Assembly: GCF_902686445.1 (NCBI RefSeq)
Contig: NC_062213.1
Coordinates: forward strand, 4,833,241-4,897,240
DNA from: Sciurus carolinensis
Taxonomy: Eukaryota; Chordata; Mammalia; Rodentia; Sciuridae
Reading direction: 5' to 3'
DNA length: 64,000 bases
Shown here: positions 44,901 to 55,740 of the stretch, piece after piece
How the letters are laid out: each line of letters opens with the position of its first letter
Position numbering within the stretch: position 1 is the stretch's first letter
Program-made: the position numbers and the translations under genes
Notes under the pieces: model-generated
Told to the model about the DNA's origin: nothing
Seen by the model: only the letters and a program-made list of their open reading frames with translations
The model's database searches: none

Positions 44901-45119
44901 CCATTTCAGTCAATGAGTTAATAGTATTCTGTACCTCTGTTGTCTCATTCATAAAATGATTCATGATTTAATGATATAAAATATGTGCCCCCCTGAAAGT
45001 CTTCCTTGGTAGAAAGAGATAAGAAAGAAGAATGAAAACAATTGTAAATGACCCAAAATGTTTCTAACTGAATGAGTGAATTGATGTATGCCATAAGGGA
45101 ATTTCAAGTTCAACCAAGG
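41901..45119. other. Non-coding, AT-rich then GC-richer, unidentified
   Basis: 41901-42980 is AT-rich with homeodomain-type words (TTAATTAGCATGCATG at 42321-42336) and no repeat I recognise. 42985-44820 has mixed composition with open frames of up to 122 codons on both strands but no protein motif. No exon-like conserved peptide was seen. Confidence 0.4.
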
Positions 45120-45213
45120 TGTTTTGGGCTGAATTATGTCCCTCAAAACTCACATATCAAAGTAGTAACAACCTTCAAGGTGATGGCATTTGGAGGTGGG
45201 GGGCCTTGGATGG

Positions 45214-45410
45214 TGTTTTAGTCAACTTTTTTGCTGCTGTGACTAAATGATGTGACCAGCACAATTACAGAGGAGGAAAGGTTTATTTGAGGGCTCATGT
45301 TTTCAGAGGTCTTAGTCCACAGAAGGCTGGACTTGAGGTGAGGCAGAAATTCATGGCAGAAGACCATGGCAGAGGAAAACAGCTTGCATCATCAGGAAGT
45401 AGAGAGAGGC

Positions 45411-45451
<41 letters not shown>

Positions 45452-45661
45452 CTCCATTCTCCAGATATGAAATATATACCCCATAGCCACACCCCAATTC
45501 CTACCTCCTCCAACCACACCCTACCACTTCAATTAATCCCTTTAGGGATTAGTTCACTGATTGAGTTAATACCCTTGCAACCCAATTATTTCTCCTCTGA
45601 ACCTTCCTGCATTGTCTCATGTGTGAGCTTTTGGGGAACACTTCACATCCAAACCGTAATA
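45214..45661 (-). mobile_element. MaLR solo LTR, minus strand, nested in an MLT1 LTR
   Basis: The right end CACTTCACATCCAAACCGTAAT is the reverse of a MaLR LTR start. The left part reads GTGTTTTAGTCAAC, AGAGGAGGAAAGGTTTATTTG, TTTCAGAGGTCTTAGTCCAC. An (AG)n tract has grown at 45401-45451. Same family as 6278-6692 and 15376-15812. The flanking 5-mers do not form a clean duplication. Confidence 0.82.
45401..45451. repeat. (AG)n microsatellite inside the MaLR LTR
   Basis: Mostly AG units with a GGC interruption at about 45408-45410 and one AAAG. It produces the Glu/Arg-rich open frame seen here, which is not a gene. Confidence 0.93.
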
Positions 45662-45931
45662 GGAGGTAATTAGATTTAGATGAGGTCAAGAGGGGTGGGC
45701 CCCCATGGTGGGATTTGTGTCATTATAAGAAGAGGAGAGACCAGAGCTTGCCTACCACCCACCTCTCTGCTCCCACAAGGACACAGTAAAGAAGTAGCTG
45801 TCTGCAAGTCAGAAAAAATCCTCATCAAAACCCAGCCATGCTGTTGAGCTTGGACATTCAGCTTCTAGTGTTGTGAGAAGGACATTTCGTTGTGTGAGCT
45901 GCTCAGTCTTTGGTACTCGGTTAGCCATAAC

Positions 45932-46699
45932 TGTTACTTGAGGCATCCTGGGTCCAGGGCTCACACGCTTTCCACTGGGGCCCTTGGCCTCATTCAGCTG
46001 GTGATCCTCTGTCCACTTAGCCCATGAATCCAGGGCCCACTGGTCCCTGCCATTCTCTATGCTCTGGGGGCAGAACCACAGAAAGTTTCAGTGAACAAAA
46101 GCCTTGCCCTGCATTTCTGTGAAGTGTGGCCTCTGGGCAGCCTGGCAGAAAGCCAGGGGGCAGGAAGAAGACAGATGGGTGCTCTGGGTTGTGCCTTCCG
46201 TACTCTGGTGCCATGGTCTGGCAGTGACTCCCTCCCTCCCTCCACAGCTCCTTCCTGGTGGCCTCCCGGTACTGCTCCAGTTCCGCCTGGGAGCTGATCT
46301 TTCTGTTGCTCTGGGTCGCTCACAGCTGGGGTGCCACCTGCACCCCTCAGCTGGCAGCCTCAGGCCCCTCCCCAGGCTCTGCAGTTCTTCCAGCACCTTC
46401 CTTTTTCTGTGGGGTTCCCTGTTTGGTGGGGTTTTCAGTGGAAACATCTGAGTGAGGTTGGCTGACGCTGACAGGGACCTCACCTGAAGACATTAAGAAA
46501 ACGGTGGGATGACTTGTTCTTGCGTTCCAAACTGACCAGCGAGTTTGCTAACCAAGAGCTGCGATGAGGCATGACGACTAGTGGAGAAAGACATTGTCAA
46601 CAGAGCTGCCTTAGCCTGAGGACCATAGATCTCAGTTAGAAAGGACAGTCAGGGGCACTGAGTCTAAGCACTCCTTTAGCTCCTTAGATCACTTTATCA
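45932..46699. other. Non-coding, GC-rich; overlapping open frames without identified function
   Basis: Several minus-strand frames overlap at 46017-46483. One (about 46325 down to 46017) begins with an amphipathic helix-like stretch (AELEQYREATRKELWREG) but soon becomes Pro/Gly-rich and has no further coiled-coil. It could be a decayed exon or chance. No start codon or splice pair supports it. Confidence 0.35.
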
Positions 46700-46855
46700 T
46701 GCTTATTCTGGTGGAAACAAAATGTTCTATGGCCTCAGACTGTAGGGGTTCAGATCCCAGCCAACATATCATCTGATTTTGGGAAAGTACTGAAAACATT
46801 GTTAGTCTCAGTTTTATCATCTTTAAAATGAGCACAATACATGCAGATTCAAATT
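46700..46855 (+). repeat. MIR SINE, near full length
   Basis: TCTATGGCCTCAGACTGTAGG, TTCAGATCCCAGCCAACATATC, GGGAAAGTACTGAAAACATTG and TCAGTTTTATCATCTTTAAAATG AGC follow MIR from the promoter side to the central part in exact order. Confidence 0.8.
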
Positions 46856-47779
46856 CTTTATCCATAAACTGTGAGTCCAGTAATGTTTCCTAATCCAAAA
46901 TTTCAGATTGTAGAAGTATAACATAAGGCAGCTCATGTTTCTAATATTGTGAAGTGCCCCACAAGGGTCGAGGGCAATATACTGTAATAAAACTCACATG
47001 TCTTTACATGTCTTTACAGAGAGACATGAATATTCCTAAGACGAAAATAAATGAAAACTATAAATGGCATCATAATGGTTTTAGTCAGGTTTTCTACCCA
47101 TTGAGTTGCAAAATCTCTGAGTTTTTATCTACCTGCAGTTATTTGTGACCATATCGGTCATCGCATCTCAAGCCATTAGCAGTGCAGGGACTGTAGCACT
47201 CACTCAAGAAACTACCACCCGTCTCCATCTGCATGGACAGCTGCACAGAGCTGCCCACACACTCATCTTATTTATTTGAAGTCAAGAGCTCTCCATCAAG
47301 TTCCCCTGGTTAATGGTGGGTACACTGCATCTCCTGGAGTAGCATTTCCAAGTTGAGAATATTGGAACTCGGGTTCAGTTCTTGCATCCCAAACTCTGGC
47401 TCTTTTCCTGTATGTATCTGCTCATTCAAATGAGGAACAATAAGCACCATACAGCCTCATGCGTCTAGAGAGAAAAGCAGACTGGAAGAAGGGTCTGGAA
47501 GGAAACAGTCAACTCTGTGGGGTAAGCACAGGGTGCAAACTGGCTCCTGTGCCACAGAGCAGATCTGGCAGGCAGGGATCCACCCATGAACTCGGACGGG
47601 CCCAGGGGCTCCACGGACTGGTAAAGCAGTTTGCATACCCGCATCGGAGGAAGACACTTTGATCTCCATCTCATTTTCAACAATACAGAGGCAGAGGTGC
47701 AGACCTGTTCCAGAGGGTCTGTGATAGGAGGCAGGCATGCTGTCCCAGGAGGTTGACCCCTGTGATACGCTCTCCCCAG
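46856..47779. other. Non-coding stretch, unidentified
   Basis: No gene or clear repeat. A small direct repeat CATGTCTTTA occurs at 46998 and 47009. Confidence 0.45.
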
Positions 47780-47784
47780 GTGGA

Positions 47785-47955
47785 TTTGATTGTGACAGCC
47801 CAGAGCTGGTCCAGACCCGGTAATGGGATTATTCTGGCAGAGGACATTTCAGTGCTAATTAGCATAAGGAGCTCCTCCAGGCTTCTAGGGCTGGGCCTGG
47901 CGAACGATGAAAGGCCTGGGTCCTGGTAGTGCCCTCTGAGGTATATAAGTGGGTT
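47785..47955. promoter_or_regulatory. Candidate enhancer-like cluster of homeodomain sites
   Basis: Within 80 bp are TGATTGTGACAG (47788-47799, PBX/MEIS-like), the paired-type palindrome TAATGGGATTA (47821-47831, TAAT-N3-ATTA, also containing the K50-type GGATTA), and the 10-bp palindrome GCTAATTAGC (47854-47863). A TATA-like GTATATAAG lies at 47941-47949. No repeat overlaps it. This is motif evidence only. Chance is possible, and conservation data would decide. Confidence 0.35.
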
Positions 47956-48199
47956 AGAGAGGGGCCTGCCACATCTGGTCATGGTGATAATTAGGTTAGG
48001 GAGCAGAGGAGGAGGGGGAAGAGGCATCCGAGGTAACCCGTGGGGCCTGGGTGGCAAACTGGCAGCAGAGGCGCCCTCCAGAAGGTCACAGTCAGTGAGA
48101 GTGAGCTCCAGAGCCAGAGTCGGGGCGCTGACTTGTGGAAGGAGGGTTTCGGAGGGCCCTTCACGGGCCTCTTGTCCAGTTGCTTCCAAATGTCAGCCA

Positions 48200-48325
48200 C
48201 TTGCCATGCCCGTTAGAAGTGCAGGTTCCCAGGTTGCAACTGCCGGTCGGTAACTTGGGCTTGGCAGGGGTGCTGCTGGGGGTCTGTGTCTTAATGAGGT
48301 TCTGGAGGGTTCTAATGCACACACA
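48200..48325 (+). mobile_element. MER5A-type hAT-Charlie fragment
   Basis: CCCGTTAGAAGTGCAGGTTCCC, then CTTGGGCTTGGCAGGGGTGC, CTGTGTCTTAATGAGGTTC and TGGAGGGTTCTAATGCAC matches the second two thirds of MER5A. Confidence 0.72.
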
Positions 48326-49169
48326 GTTCCCTCACTGCCGACCTCACTCAACACCAGCACTTTGCTGATGGGAACCTAGAATGAGAAGACTCAGATCCGA
48401 GTGGCACCCAGGTTGCAACAAGCCCCATGCCTGTGTTATCTCTCACTGAGTCTCCTGGGTGGTACTGCAGTGACCACACGGCAAGTAAGTGGTGAGCATG
48501 AGATGGCGCACGTGCCTCCCAGAACACCTGCTCCTGAGGTGCGTGGAAGGAGCGCTAGCCCCTGTAGAATCCCAGCCAGCTCACAACTCTGCCCTCGACA
48601 GTCATACTCCAGCCCACTGGTTGTCTTCCCTTTCCTTAAAGAAACGTGCTGGCCTTCCACAACTCTGCACAGGTCCAAGCAGAGACAGCTTTGTGTCTGG
48701 GCATGTGCACTCACATGTACTCAGATGCACACATACAGATACATGTCCACACAAATAGATACACATACACAAATCCATGCAGGTAAATACATAAACAAAT
48801 GCATGCCCCCACCTGCACAAACACACACAGATGCACATTCCTCTGCAGCCATCCCTGGCCCAAGGCTCCCTGACGCTGGCCTTGCCACCTCCTGGCTCTT
48901 CCATCCTGCAGGCCCTCTCTGCTGCCCTCTGCTCAGACTCCACACACCTGTGCACTCCTGGCCTTGCCGGGGAGGGGGCTGGAATGCCGGTTCTACTCCT
49001 TTTCTGTGAATTGATTGCTCCCTAGCTGTGAATATCACTTTCTGTTTCTCCAGGATGCCCTCTTAACCTCTCCAATGGCACCAAACACCCTTCATGGATT
49101 TCCGATGAAGCCTGTCAGTCATCATCATGACCCTTGTCGTCTCATAACTTCATTTTTAAAAAAATCGAT
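48326..49169. other. Non-coding stretch with a degenerate ACA-rich run
   Basis: A 202-codon plus-strand frame (48401-49009) is present. Its middle is His/Thr-rich from a degenerate CACA/CATACA run (48700-48840), and the rest has no motif; the minus strand is equally open. I do not regard it as a gene. Confidence 0.4.
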
Positions 49170-49480
49170 TGCCTGTTGCTTCCACCAAAACACGATGCCA
49201 GTTTTCCTCACCATTAAGTTCCACTACAGCACTTGGTACACCATAGGTGCTCAATAATTACATCTGGGTGATTAATGAGTCAATAAACGATATGTTTACA
49301 TCACCTTGGCAGAAGGCCTTCCCTGACTGCTTCCTCAAGCAGTACTCGCAGTCGTGCCATTTGTCTCGTTCATAGTAGTAATGACGATGTATAATCATGT
49401 TATTCACTGTTCGTTGTCTGCCTTCCCCATACAAACAAAGCTGCAAGAGTGCAGGAGCAGTTTGGCCCCATTCATGTCTA
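49170..49480 (+). repeat. L2 3' end relics
   Basis: TACAGCACTTGGTACACCATAG GTGCTCAATAATTA is the L2 tail (AGCACAGTGCCTGGCACATAGTAGGTGCTCAATAA). A second piece, AGAAGGCCTTCCCTGACTGC, belongs to the upstream L2 3' region, so two L2 pieces lie side by side. Confidence 0.6.
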
Positions 49481-51329
49481 AAGCGTGCCTGGTGCTCCCA
49501 GACCCCGCTGAGTGACTGGTGGGCACTCTGCCTCCCCGGCTCAAGGTTTTCCCCGCTCCTCTGCAGCCTGCAGACACCCATGGCAGCATCTGGACCCACT
49601 CCCATGGAGATATTGGGAGCAGGATTTCTACACTGTGGACTTCAGTCTCCCCACAGAGAGCGAAGGGCTGAGATCAGATGAACTCTATGTGAGTCCTTCC
49701 AACATGGACATTCACAAAGTCTGGGATTCACTGCTTATTAGAATGGGCGAAAGACATTATTATAAGTTCTTATTGCTTCTGGAGGGCATGCAGGACCCAG
49801 CTCAGAGGTTGAGCTGTATTTTTTAGACTACTTATGGCAACATTTTTTCCTTTCATAATGTGCATGACAAATGAAGTCAATTCGGACTCCAGTTCCATGA
49901 ATTACCTGAATTTTTAAGCAAAATATGTTGGGAAATAAGTCATCCCAACTTCTATTAGCTAACGTCTGGGAGGAAAGAGATGGCACACAAATATCTAAGG
50001 TGCTTTATGCTGGAACAATTTACAGAAGAACCACTTCCTCCTGTGGGCAGGAAGTAGGGGACCTGATGGAAAGTCACTCCCTGAACTAGTATGGCACTGG
50101 CCCTGCAGAAAGGGCGTAGTTCTTTTACTGGGACACAGAGAAGGGCCAGTTGCTCTTGTTACAGAGCACAGACCCCTGCAGAGCTCTCCCGGGAGAGGTG
50201 GGAAGGATAAACACCTTGTTTTATACCTGCCCTCACTCACTCCTCCTGCTGGAACCCCTAGCAACCAGCTCTACCCTGGAAGCGGTGGACAGAGGCTGGT
50301 GGGAACAGTAGGAAAGAAATGCAGCAGTCGGTGGGGGAGAGGGCAGGAGGAGGGATGGAGTATTCACGCACACAACTTTGAGAGGAAACCCAAGTGCAAT
50401 CACGAAGAATTTTATAGAGATAACCTTGAATTGCTCTATTTATAAAGTGTATCATTTGCAAACATCAGCATTTTAACGGTTATTAGTCTCAAATTACTTG
50501 TGACACATTTCCAAATCGTTTGAGGTACATCAAAGGATCCGCACCATGCTGTACGGGGAACATCCCTGAAGTTGCAGAAAAGATCCTTGAGCTGGAACAC
50601 ACATGACCTGCTTTGCTACTGACAGATCGTCTTTCTAGAATGTAAAGATGTCAGTGCAAAAGGGGTAACATTATCTAAGAAAGGCTTTCCATCTCATCTT
50701 CATGTATTCTTGAGGTTCTCCTTCCAGCATAGGAAATATGCAACAGGATCCTAACTACATATTTACACAATTTGCACCTCAATGAATCCATGGGTTTTTA
50801 CCCATTGACCATGTGAGCATCTGAGAACAATCATGATCCTTGTATTATCAGCAAAAGCACCATTACGGTAATGCATTTTTGTATGATCTAACCCACTCTG
50901 TCTGTGCTTAATGGACTGGATTAATGGGGCATAGTGTCCAATTACTCACAAAACTTCAAACATATCATCTTCCATGCCATTCACTATGGAAAATTGTTCT
51001 TCAATTTTATTTTTACCTCTGATTGTGACAGAACCACAATAGAATTAGGCAAATGGTCCTACCAAGAATTATCATAAGAGCTAGAAATTTTATCTAAATT
51101 ATATATAATACATATGCATATTATTATGTATAAATATTTTGCTACACATTACACTTCAATGAACATGGAATAAACCATAGCAATACATGCATTCTATACA
51201 TATATGCATACCCACATACACATGCCACCCCAATAATTGGAGGCTTAATCTAACTCAAAGAATATATTTTCTTGGTATTCTGGAATTGGAGCAGAACTCT
51301 AGGAGGTAAGACTTATGTTCAATAGACTG
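49481..51329. other. Non-coding stretch, unidentified
   Basis: GC-richer to 50370, AT-rich after. No named repeat and no gene. Confidence 0.45.
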
Positions 51330-51660
51330 AACAATGACTTCCCCTAGATGTCCCTCCTAATTGCCAGAACATGAGCATATGAGAAAATATAGCTGTGGAG
51401 ATGATGTGTTGGAAGACAAACAGATAGGGAGAGTAGTCTGAGTTATCTGAGTGGGCCCAGCGTAATGACATGGTCTTGTACCAGGCAGAAGAAGAGACGA
51501 AAAGGAGAGGGCATGAGGTTCAAAGCATGTGTTGTTGCTGGCTTAAAGATGGGGAAACCCTCGGGAAGGATTGAATTCTGCCAACACCCTGTGCACGTGC
51601 TTGGAATTGGGTCCTCCCAGAGCCTAGGCAGAGAATCTTGCCGAGTCATGACTTTTGGCT
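51330..51660 (+). mobile_element. MLT1-like LTR, plus strand
   Basis: AATGACTTCCCCTAGATGTCC, GTCTGAGTTATCTGAGTGGGC, CCAGCGTAATGACATGGTC, GGAAGGATTGAATTCTGCCAAC and CCGAGTCATGACTTTTGGC follow the same LTR type as 21098-21575, without its last part. Confidence 0.68.
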
Positions 51661-51667
51661 AGAGTTT

Positions 51668-51895
51668 TTTTTTTTTAATCTGTAACAAAAAGAAATTTAT
51701 TTTCTCACACTTGTGAGGGTTGGGAAATCCAAGATCAAGGCAATAGCAGGTTTGGTTGTCTGCTGAGGTCTGCTCTCTGCTTCTTAGTTGGTGCCTTATT
51801 GCTGCATCTTTTGGAGAGGAGGAATGATGGGTTCTCACATGGAGGGATGCAAAAGGACATTTTGGCTAGACCTTTGACCCATACAAACTGAGATA
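51668..51895 (-). repeat. MLT-like LTR fragment, minus strand
   Basis: AAAAAGAAATTTATTTTCTC, CACTTGTGAGGGTTGGGAAATC, CCAAGATCAAGGCAATAGCAGG and GGTTCTCACATGGAGGG correspond to the 3' half of an MLT-type LTR in reverse. A T run at 51666-51676 marks the junction with the plus-strand LTR. Confidence 0.55.
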
Positions 51896-51899
51896 ATAA

Positions 51900-52190
51900 G
51901 AGGATTTTGATTCAAGTTGCAAAATGTGTAACAATTCATCATGGTGACAATAGAATATCAGCACATTGTCTTCCCTCCATAGGACATGAACTGAAGTGGC
52001 TGACCAGGACTAGAAGACTCACTTTCAAGATGGCTCACTCCCAAGGCTGGAAAATTACTGTTGCTTCTGTTGGGAGCCTAGTGGAGGCTGTCAGTCAGGA
52101 CCTTGGTTACTTTTAGGTGATTTTTTCCACATGGCTCTTAGGCTTTTCATAACATCATGGTGTGGTTCTGAAAGGGAGAATTCCAAAGCA
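51900..52190 (-). mobile_element. Probable left (3') LTR of a minus-strand MaLR element
   Basis: GAAGTGGCTGACCAGGACTAG, AAGATGGCTCACTCCCAAGG and CCACATGGCTCTTAGGC, TCATAACATCATGGTGTGG share the layout of the LTR at 53742-54180 (CAGATGGCTGGTTC, CCACATGGCTTCTCC, CACAGCACAACATCTGGG). The two could be the LTR pair of one element. Decayed. Confidence 0.42.
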
Positions 52191-53741
52191 GTCATTCCGA
52201 CAGAAACATACCCCAAATGTACCCCATGTGCTTAGGGACTCGCCACCAGCAAGCGGGTAGGTGTCATGTTGCATTGGCCATATGAAGTCGAATGGCCAAG
52301 CCTAGAGTTGGCCATGGAGAGGGCCACACAAGGACACGATGCCGGATGATGTGGTAAAGTAACAGTTTCCCACATCTGCCCTCTGGTGCCTGATGATCGA
52401 GCTCTTGCCCACGCAGAAAATAGCAATTGCTTTTAGCCCAGAGCCCATGGCAGCAAGCGCAGACTTGAAATCCCAGAATATTATCATGTAGTCAGGCTCC
52501 GATGCTCTTCTGCTCCCTCAGGTACTCCGTGCTCCATCACAAGTCCTGCTAGCAAAAGAGAATGTTATTTGTGTCCCCAGCACCCAACACATCCAGTATT
52601 AATGGAGAAGCACGGGCAGGAAAACTGAAATAGAAACTTCAATCCAAAGGGGCAAGTGAAAGACACAGCAGTCTCTCATCCATAGAGCACTCTAATCCGG
52701 AGGCTCACACGTCACTAGCTCCCCCTTAGGGTCCAGTTCTATTCTTGGGAATGGTTCTCCATGGCTCTGGGTCCTTGAGTCTGTCCTCTGAGTCCTTAAG
52801 CCTTTTCCATATAAAATAGTTCATTTTACAACTAAGTAGGTTTCTCAGCCTGTTTTTTAGGTATAGCAGACTGTAGGCTCAAATGTTTCTTTTCATATTT
52901 TAAATTTCTCTACCCCTTTTATTTCCTTTTATCTTTTTTCTTAAAATCATTGTGGGTTTCCTATGACTCTAATTGGGGTTCACCTCACGCCCCTGCCAAA
53001 ACCTCGCCAAGCTTCTTGCTCTGTTGCCCTACCAGTCTAGGCACTATGAGAAAATCCCTATAAGATTTTTAAGAAGTCTCTTTGTCTGGTTGAGAAGTTC
53101 TGTAAGATGTACCCATAGGGAACTTTTTGTGTGGCTTACTTTAGGAGACTCCACCCTTAGAGTTTTTGAAGTTAAAACAAAGGATCCTGTGGATGCACCC
53201 TTGAACAGAGGACCTGGACACTATGTTTCGCAGACAATTCCTTGTAATTCCTTGTGAATTCCAAATTCACTTACAGGCCATTTTGGACACTGCAAATCTT
53301 TTGCTCGGAAAGTCGAGGGATAAGAGAGAATTTTATTTTTAAAAAAAAAGTAAAATTCGTATTCTCCTTCATATTCACCAAATGCCGCTTGAAGACAGAA
53401 CATTTCCTTATATATGTCACCTTGCTCCCCCTGTACTTCATCACAGGCAGCTAAAAAAGAGTCAGTTGGCATTTTCAACATTCTGCCTGAAAATCTCCAG
53501 GTGGATCTGCAAGATTATTAGATAACGCTTTTTTTCTTCCATATTATCCATGTGACAGTTTCATTACTTTTTCTGCAGATACATGACTCAGATACCCTTT
53601 TGTCCAATTTTCAATTGCAATTTCTTTCCCTCCTTTGTGGTCTTCCCCTACTTGGGCCTACAGCAAATGCCAAGGCTCTGGTTGTAATGTCAGCAACCCC
53701 TTCCTGATACCAACTTCTATTATAACTCCCTATCGTTGCAT
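52191..53741 (-). mobile_element. Probable MaLR internal sequence, minus strand
   Basis: The right end read in reverse starts AGAAGTTGGTATCAGGAAG, which resembles the primer-site and leader region after a MaLR 5' LTR. AAAATGCCAAC and similar internal words follow. The 1.55-kb length fits a MaLR body. The middle (52500-53400) is not recognised, and no frame exceeds 94 codons. Confidence 0.42.
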
Positions 53742-54180
53742 AACCAGCCACCCTAAATACCAACTGCTCAAAACAAAACCCAGCATTTTCTCATGGTTCT
53801 AGGCAGGGACCAGTGGGGGCAGTGTCTCCGTCCACGTGGCTGAAGCAGAGATGCTCCAGGAGATTAGAGGAGCCATTTCCAGGAAGGTTCCCTCAGATGG
53901 CTGGTTCTTGGTGGACCTCAGCCAGGGCTGCCAGGCAAGTCTTCAGTTCCCACATGGCTTCTCCGGGTGGCTAGGGTGAGCTTCACACAGCACAACATCT
54001 GGGTTCTGAGAGAAGGCATCTGGAAGTAGTATTCCTGAAGACCTATCTTCAGTGGCCACGATGGTGGTTAGGGTTGCTTTAGTCTATGTCCATCACATGG
54101 CCAGGCCAAGAGTGGATATGAAAGGAGACTGAGAAAATGCTGTGGGCCAGGAAGCACCCTTCATTGTGCTTGTGTGCACA
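53742..54180 (-). mobile_element. MLT-type LTR, minus strand (likely 5' LTR)
   Basis: CCCTATCGTTGCATAACCAG, CATTTTCTCATGGTTCTAGG, GGACCTCAGCCAGGGCTGCC and TCTGGGTTCTGAGAGAAGGC follow an MLT/ERVL-type LTR in reverse, as at 36812. Confidence 0.6.
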
Positions 54181-54229
54181 TAGGCAACCTACCATGGGAG
54201 TTTGAATTTGGGGACAAAAATCTTAGAGA

Positions 54230-55740
54230 TAAGAAAGTCAAAACAAGATGAATCCAAAATTGAATTAGGTACTACTCTTTAATCTGAGTCATTTTATGTA
54301 AATGAAAATAGCTGGGAATATCTAAGACAATCCTGAAGTAGAACAAATATGGAAGACTTCCATACCAGAAATTGAAATTCACATGAAGATTCATAATTAA
54401 GACAATGCAAAAACTGGTACAAAAACAGTCTGGTAGAGGAATGGGGTAGAATAAACTTCTATCATGCATACACTAACTGACCCACAGTGCAAAAAATAAA
54501 TGATTCTGGATGAATTGATTAATTAATTGATTGATTATTGATGCCTTCTTCATTGTACACATAAAATTCCCTACAGATAGATTTTTAGATCTGAGGGTAA
54601 AAGGAACCTTGTTATAGATTCTAAACAGCAGTATTGGACAACAACCTAACATCACAGTGTAGGCAAAGCATTTTAAACAGCAAAAACATGCACTAACCAT
54701 AAAGTATTTTTTAAAAAGATAAATGTGTCTAATATCTAATTAAGAATTTCTATTCATCCAAATACACCATTAATAGAGCAATTGTGCAAGCCACAGGTGG
54801 GAGAAGATGATTATCTGACAAAGGACTCATATCCAGAATAAATTAGTCTTTTAAATCAATAAGAAGAAGGAAAATAATTGAACAGAAGAATGCGTAAGAG
54901 ATCGAACAAGCACTTTGCAAAAGATTATATCCAAAAGGCCAGTGTGTGTCTGATAAAGTGTCCAACCTCTCTATTCAAATGCAAGTTTAAACCACAGTGA
55001 GATCCTGGTGATGCCCCCAGACTCCAAAGGCTAAGACGAAAATGACTGACCGTGCCAAGTACCCCAGGCGTTCGTCAACGGCAGGCTCATGCCGAGCTGG
55101 TAGGAGTGTGGCTCGTTACAACCATTTTGCAGAACTGGCTGGCAAGAGCTATGAAAGCCGAACAAAGGAGTACTTTATTGCCCAGAAATTCCATTCCTAG
55201 GTAATCACAGAGAGCTAAAGAGCATTTGTTTTCTGAAGCCGTGTGTGAGAATTTTCATAGTAGCAACAAAACCACAGACAAGCCAATGTTCACTTTTGGT
55301 GCAATGGATAAACAAACATGGTACATGCAGGAAGGATAACACAAAACAACACCTAAGAGCTAAATGTGGCCATGCCTGAGGGCAGAGATGGATCTCAGAG
55401 AGTGTGGAGTGAACAGACTCAGACTCACCAGCTCACGCGGTGCTATTCTGTCCATGAGTGAGCCTGACATTTCAAATATAGGAGAAATTCACCTTTGATG
55501 ATAGAGAGCAGGGTCTGTGTTGGTGGGCTGTGGTTACCACTGGGGTGGGGGATGTGAATGGAGGGACCTGAAGGCCTCTTTGGGGGACCATTACTGGTTT
55601 TGTTTTGCTCTTTACCTGTGGTGGTTACACAGGCAATTTTACATTGCGAAAATTCACCCAACTGAACATTGCTTATTTGGGTACTTTGGGATTTTATTTT
55701 ATGCTCAAATGAAAGACAGCCCATTTTAAAAATACTGTTT
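54230..55740 (+). mobile_element. Old L1 (L1ME/HAL1-like age), plus strand, ORF2 end and 3' UTR
   Basis: From ORF2 it has GCAAAAACTGGTACAAAAAC, GACAAAGGACTCATATCCAG, AAACCACAGTGAGATCCTGG, AGAACTGGCTGGCAAG and TCATAGTAGCAACAAAACC. GGTGCAATGGATAAACAAACATG and GATGGATCTCAGAGAGTG come next. The 3' UTR has TGTGGTTACCACTGGGGTGG and TTGCGAAAATTCACCCAACTG. Frames are broken throughout. The order is complete to near the 3' end. Confidence 0.85.

Larger units (their letters stand above)
45120..45931 (+). mobile_element. MLT1 LTR (ERVL-MaLR), plus strand, split by another LTR
   Basis: Left part 45120-45213: TGTTTTGGGCTGAATTATGTCC, GATGGCATTTGGAGGTGG. Right part 45662-45931: GGAGGTAATTAGATTTAGATG, GTGTCATTATAAGAAGAGG, GGACACAGTAAAGAAGTAGC, CTGTCTGCAAGTCAG, GTTAGCCATAACTG. 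The two parts join across the insertion at the 'ccttgg/gaggtaattag' point of the MLT1 consensus. Confidence 0.82.

Noticed and set aside
45287..45673. 128-codon frame with a long Glu/Arg run, possible charged protein
   Set aside because: The run is the (AG)n microsatellite inside a MaLR LTR.
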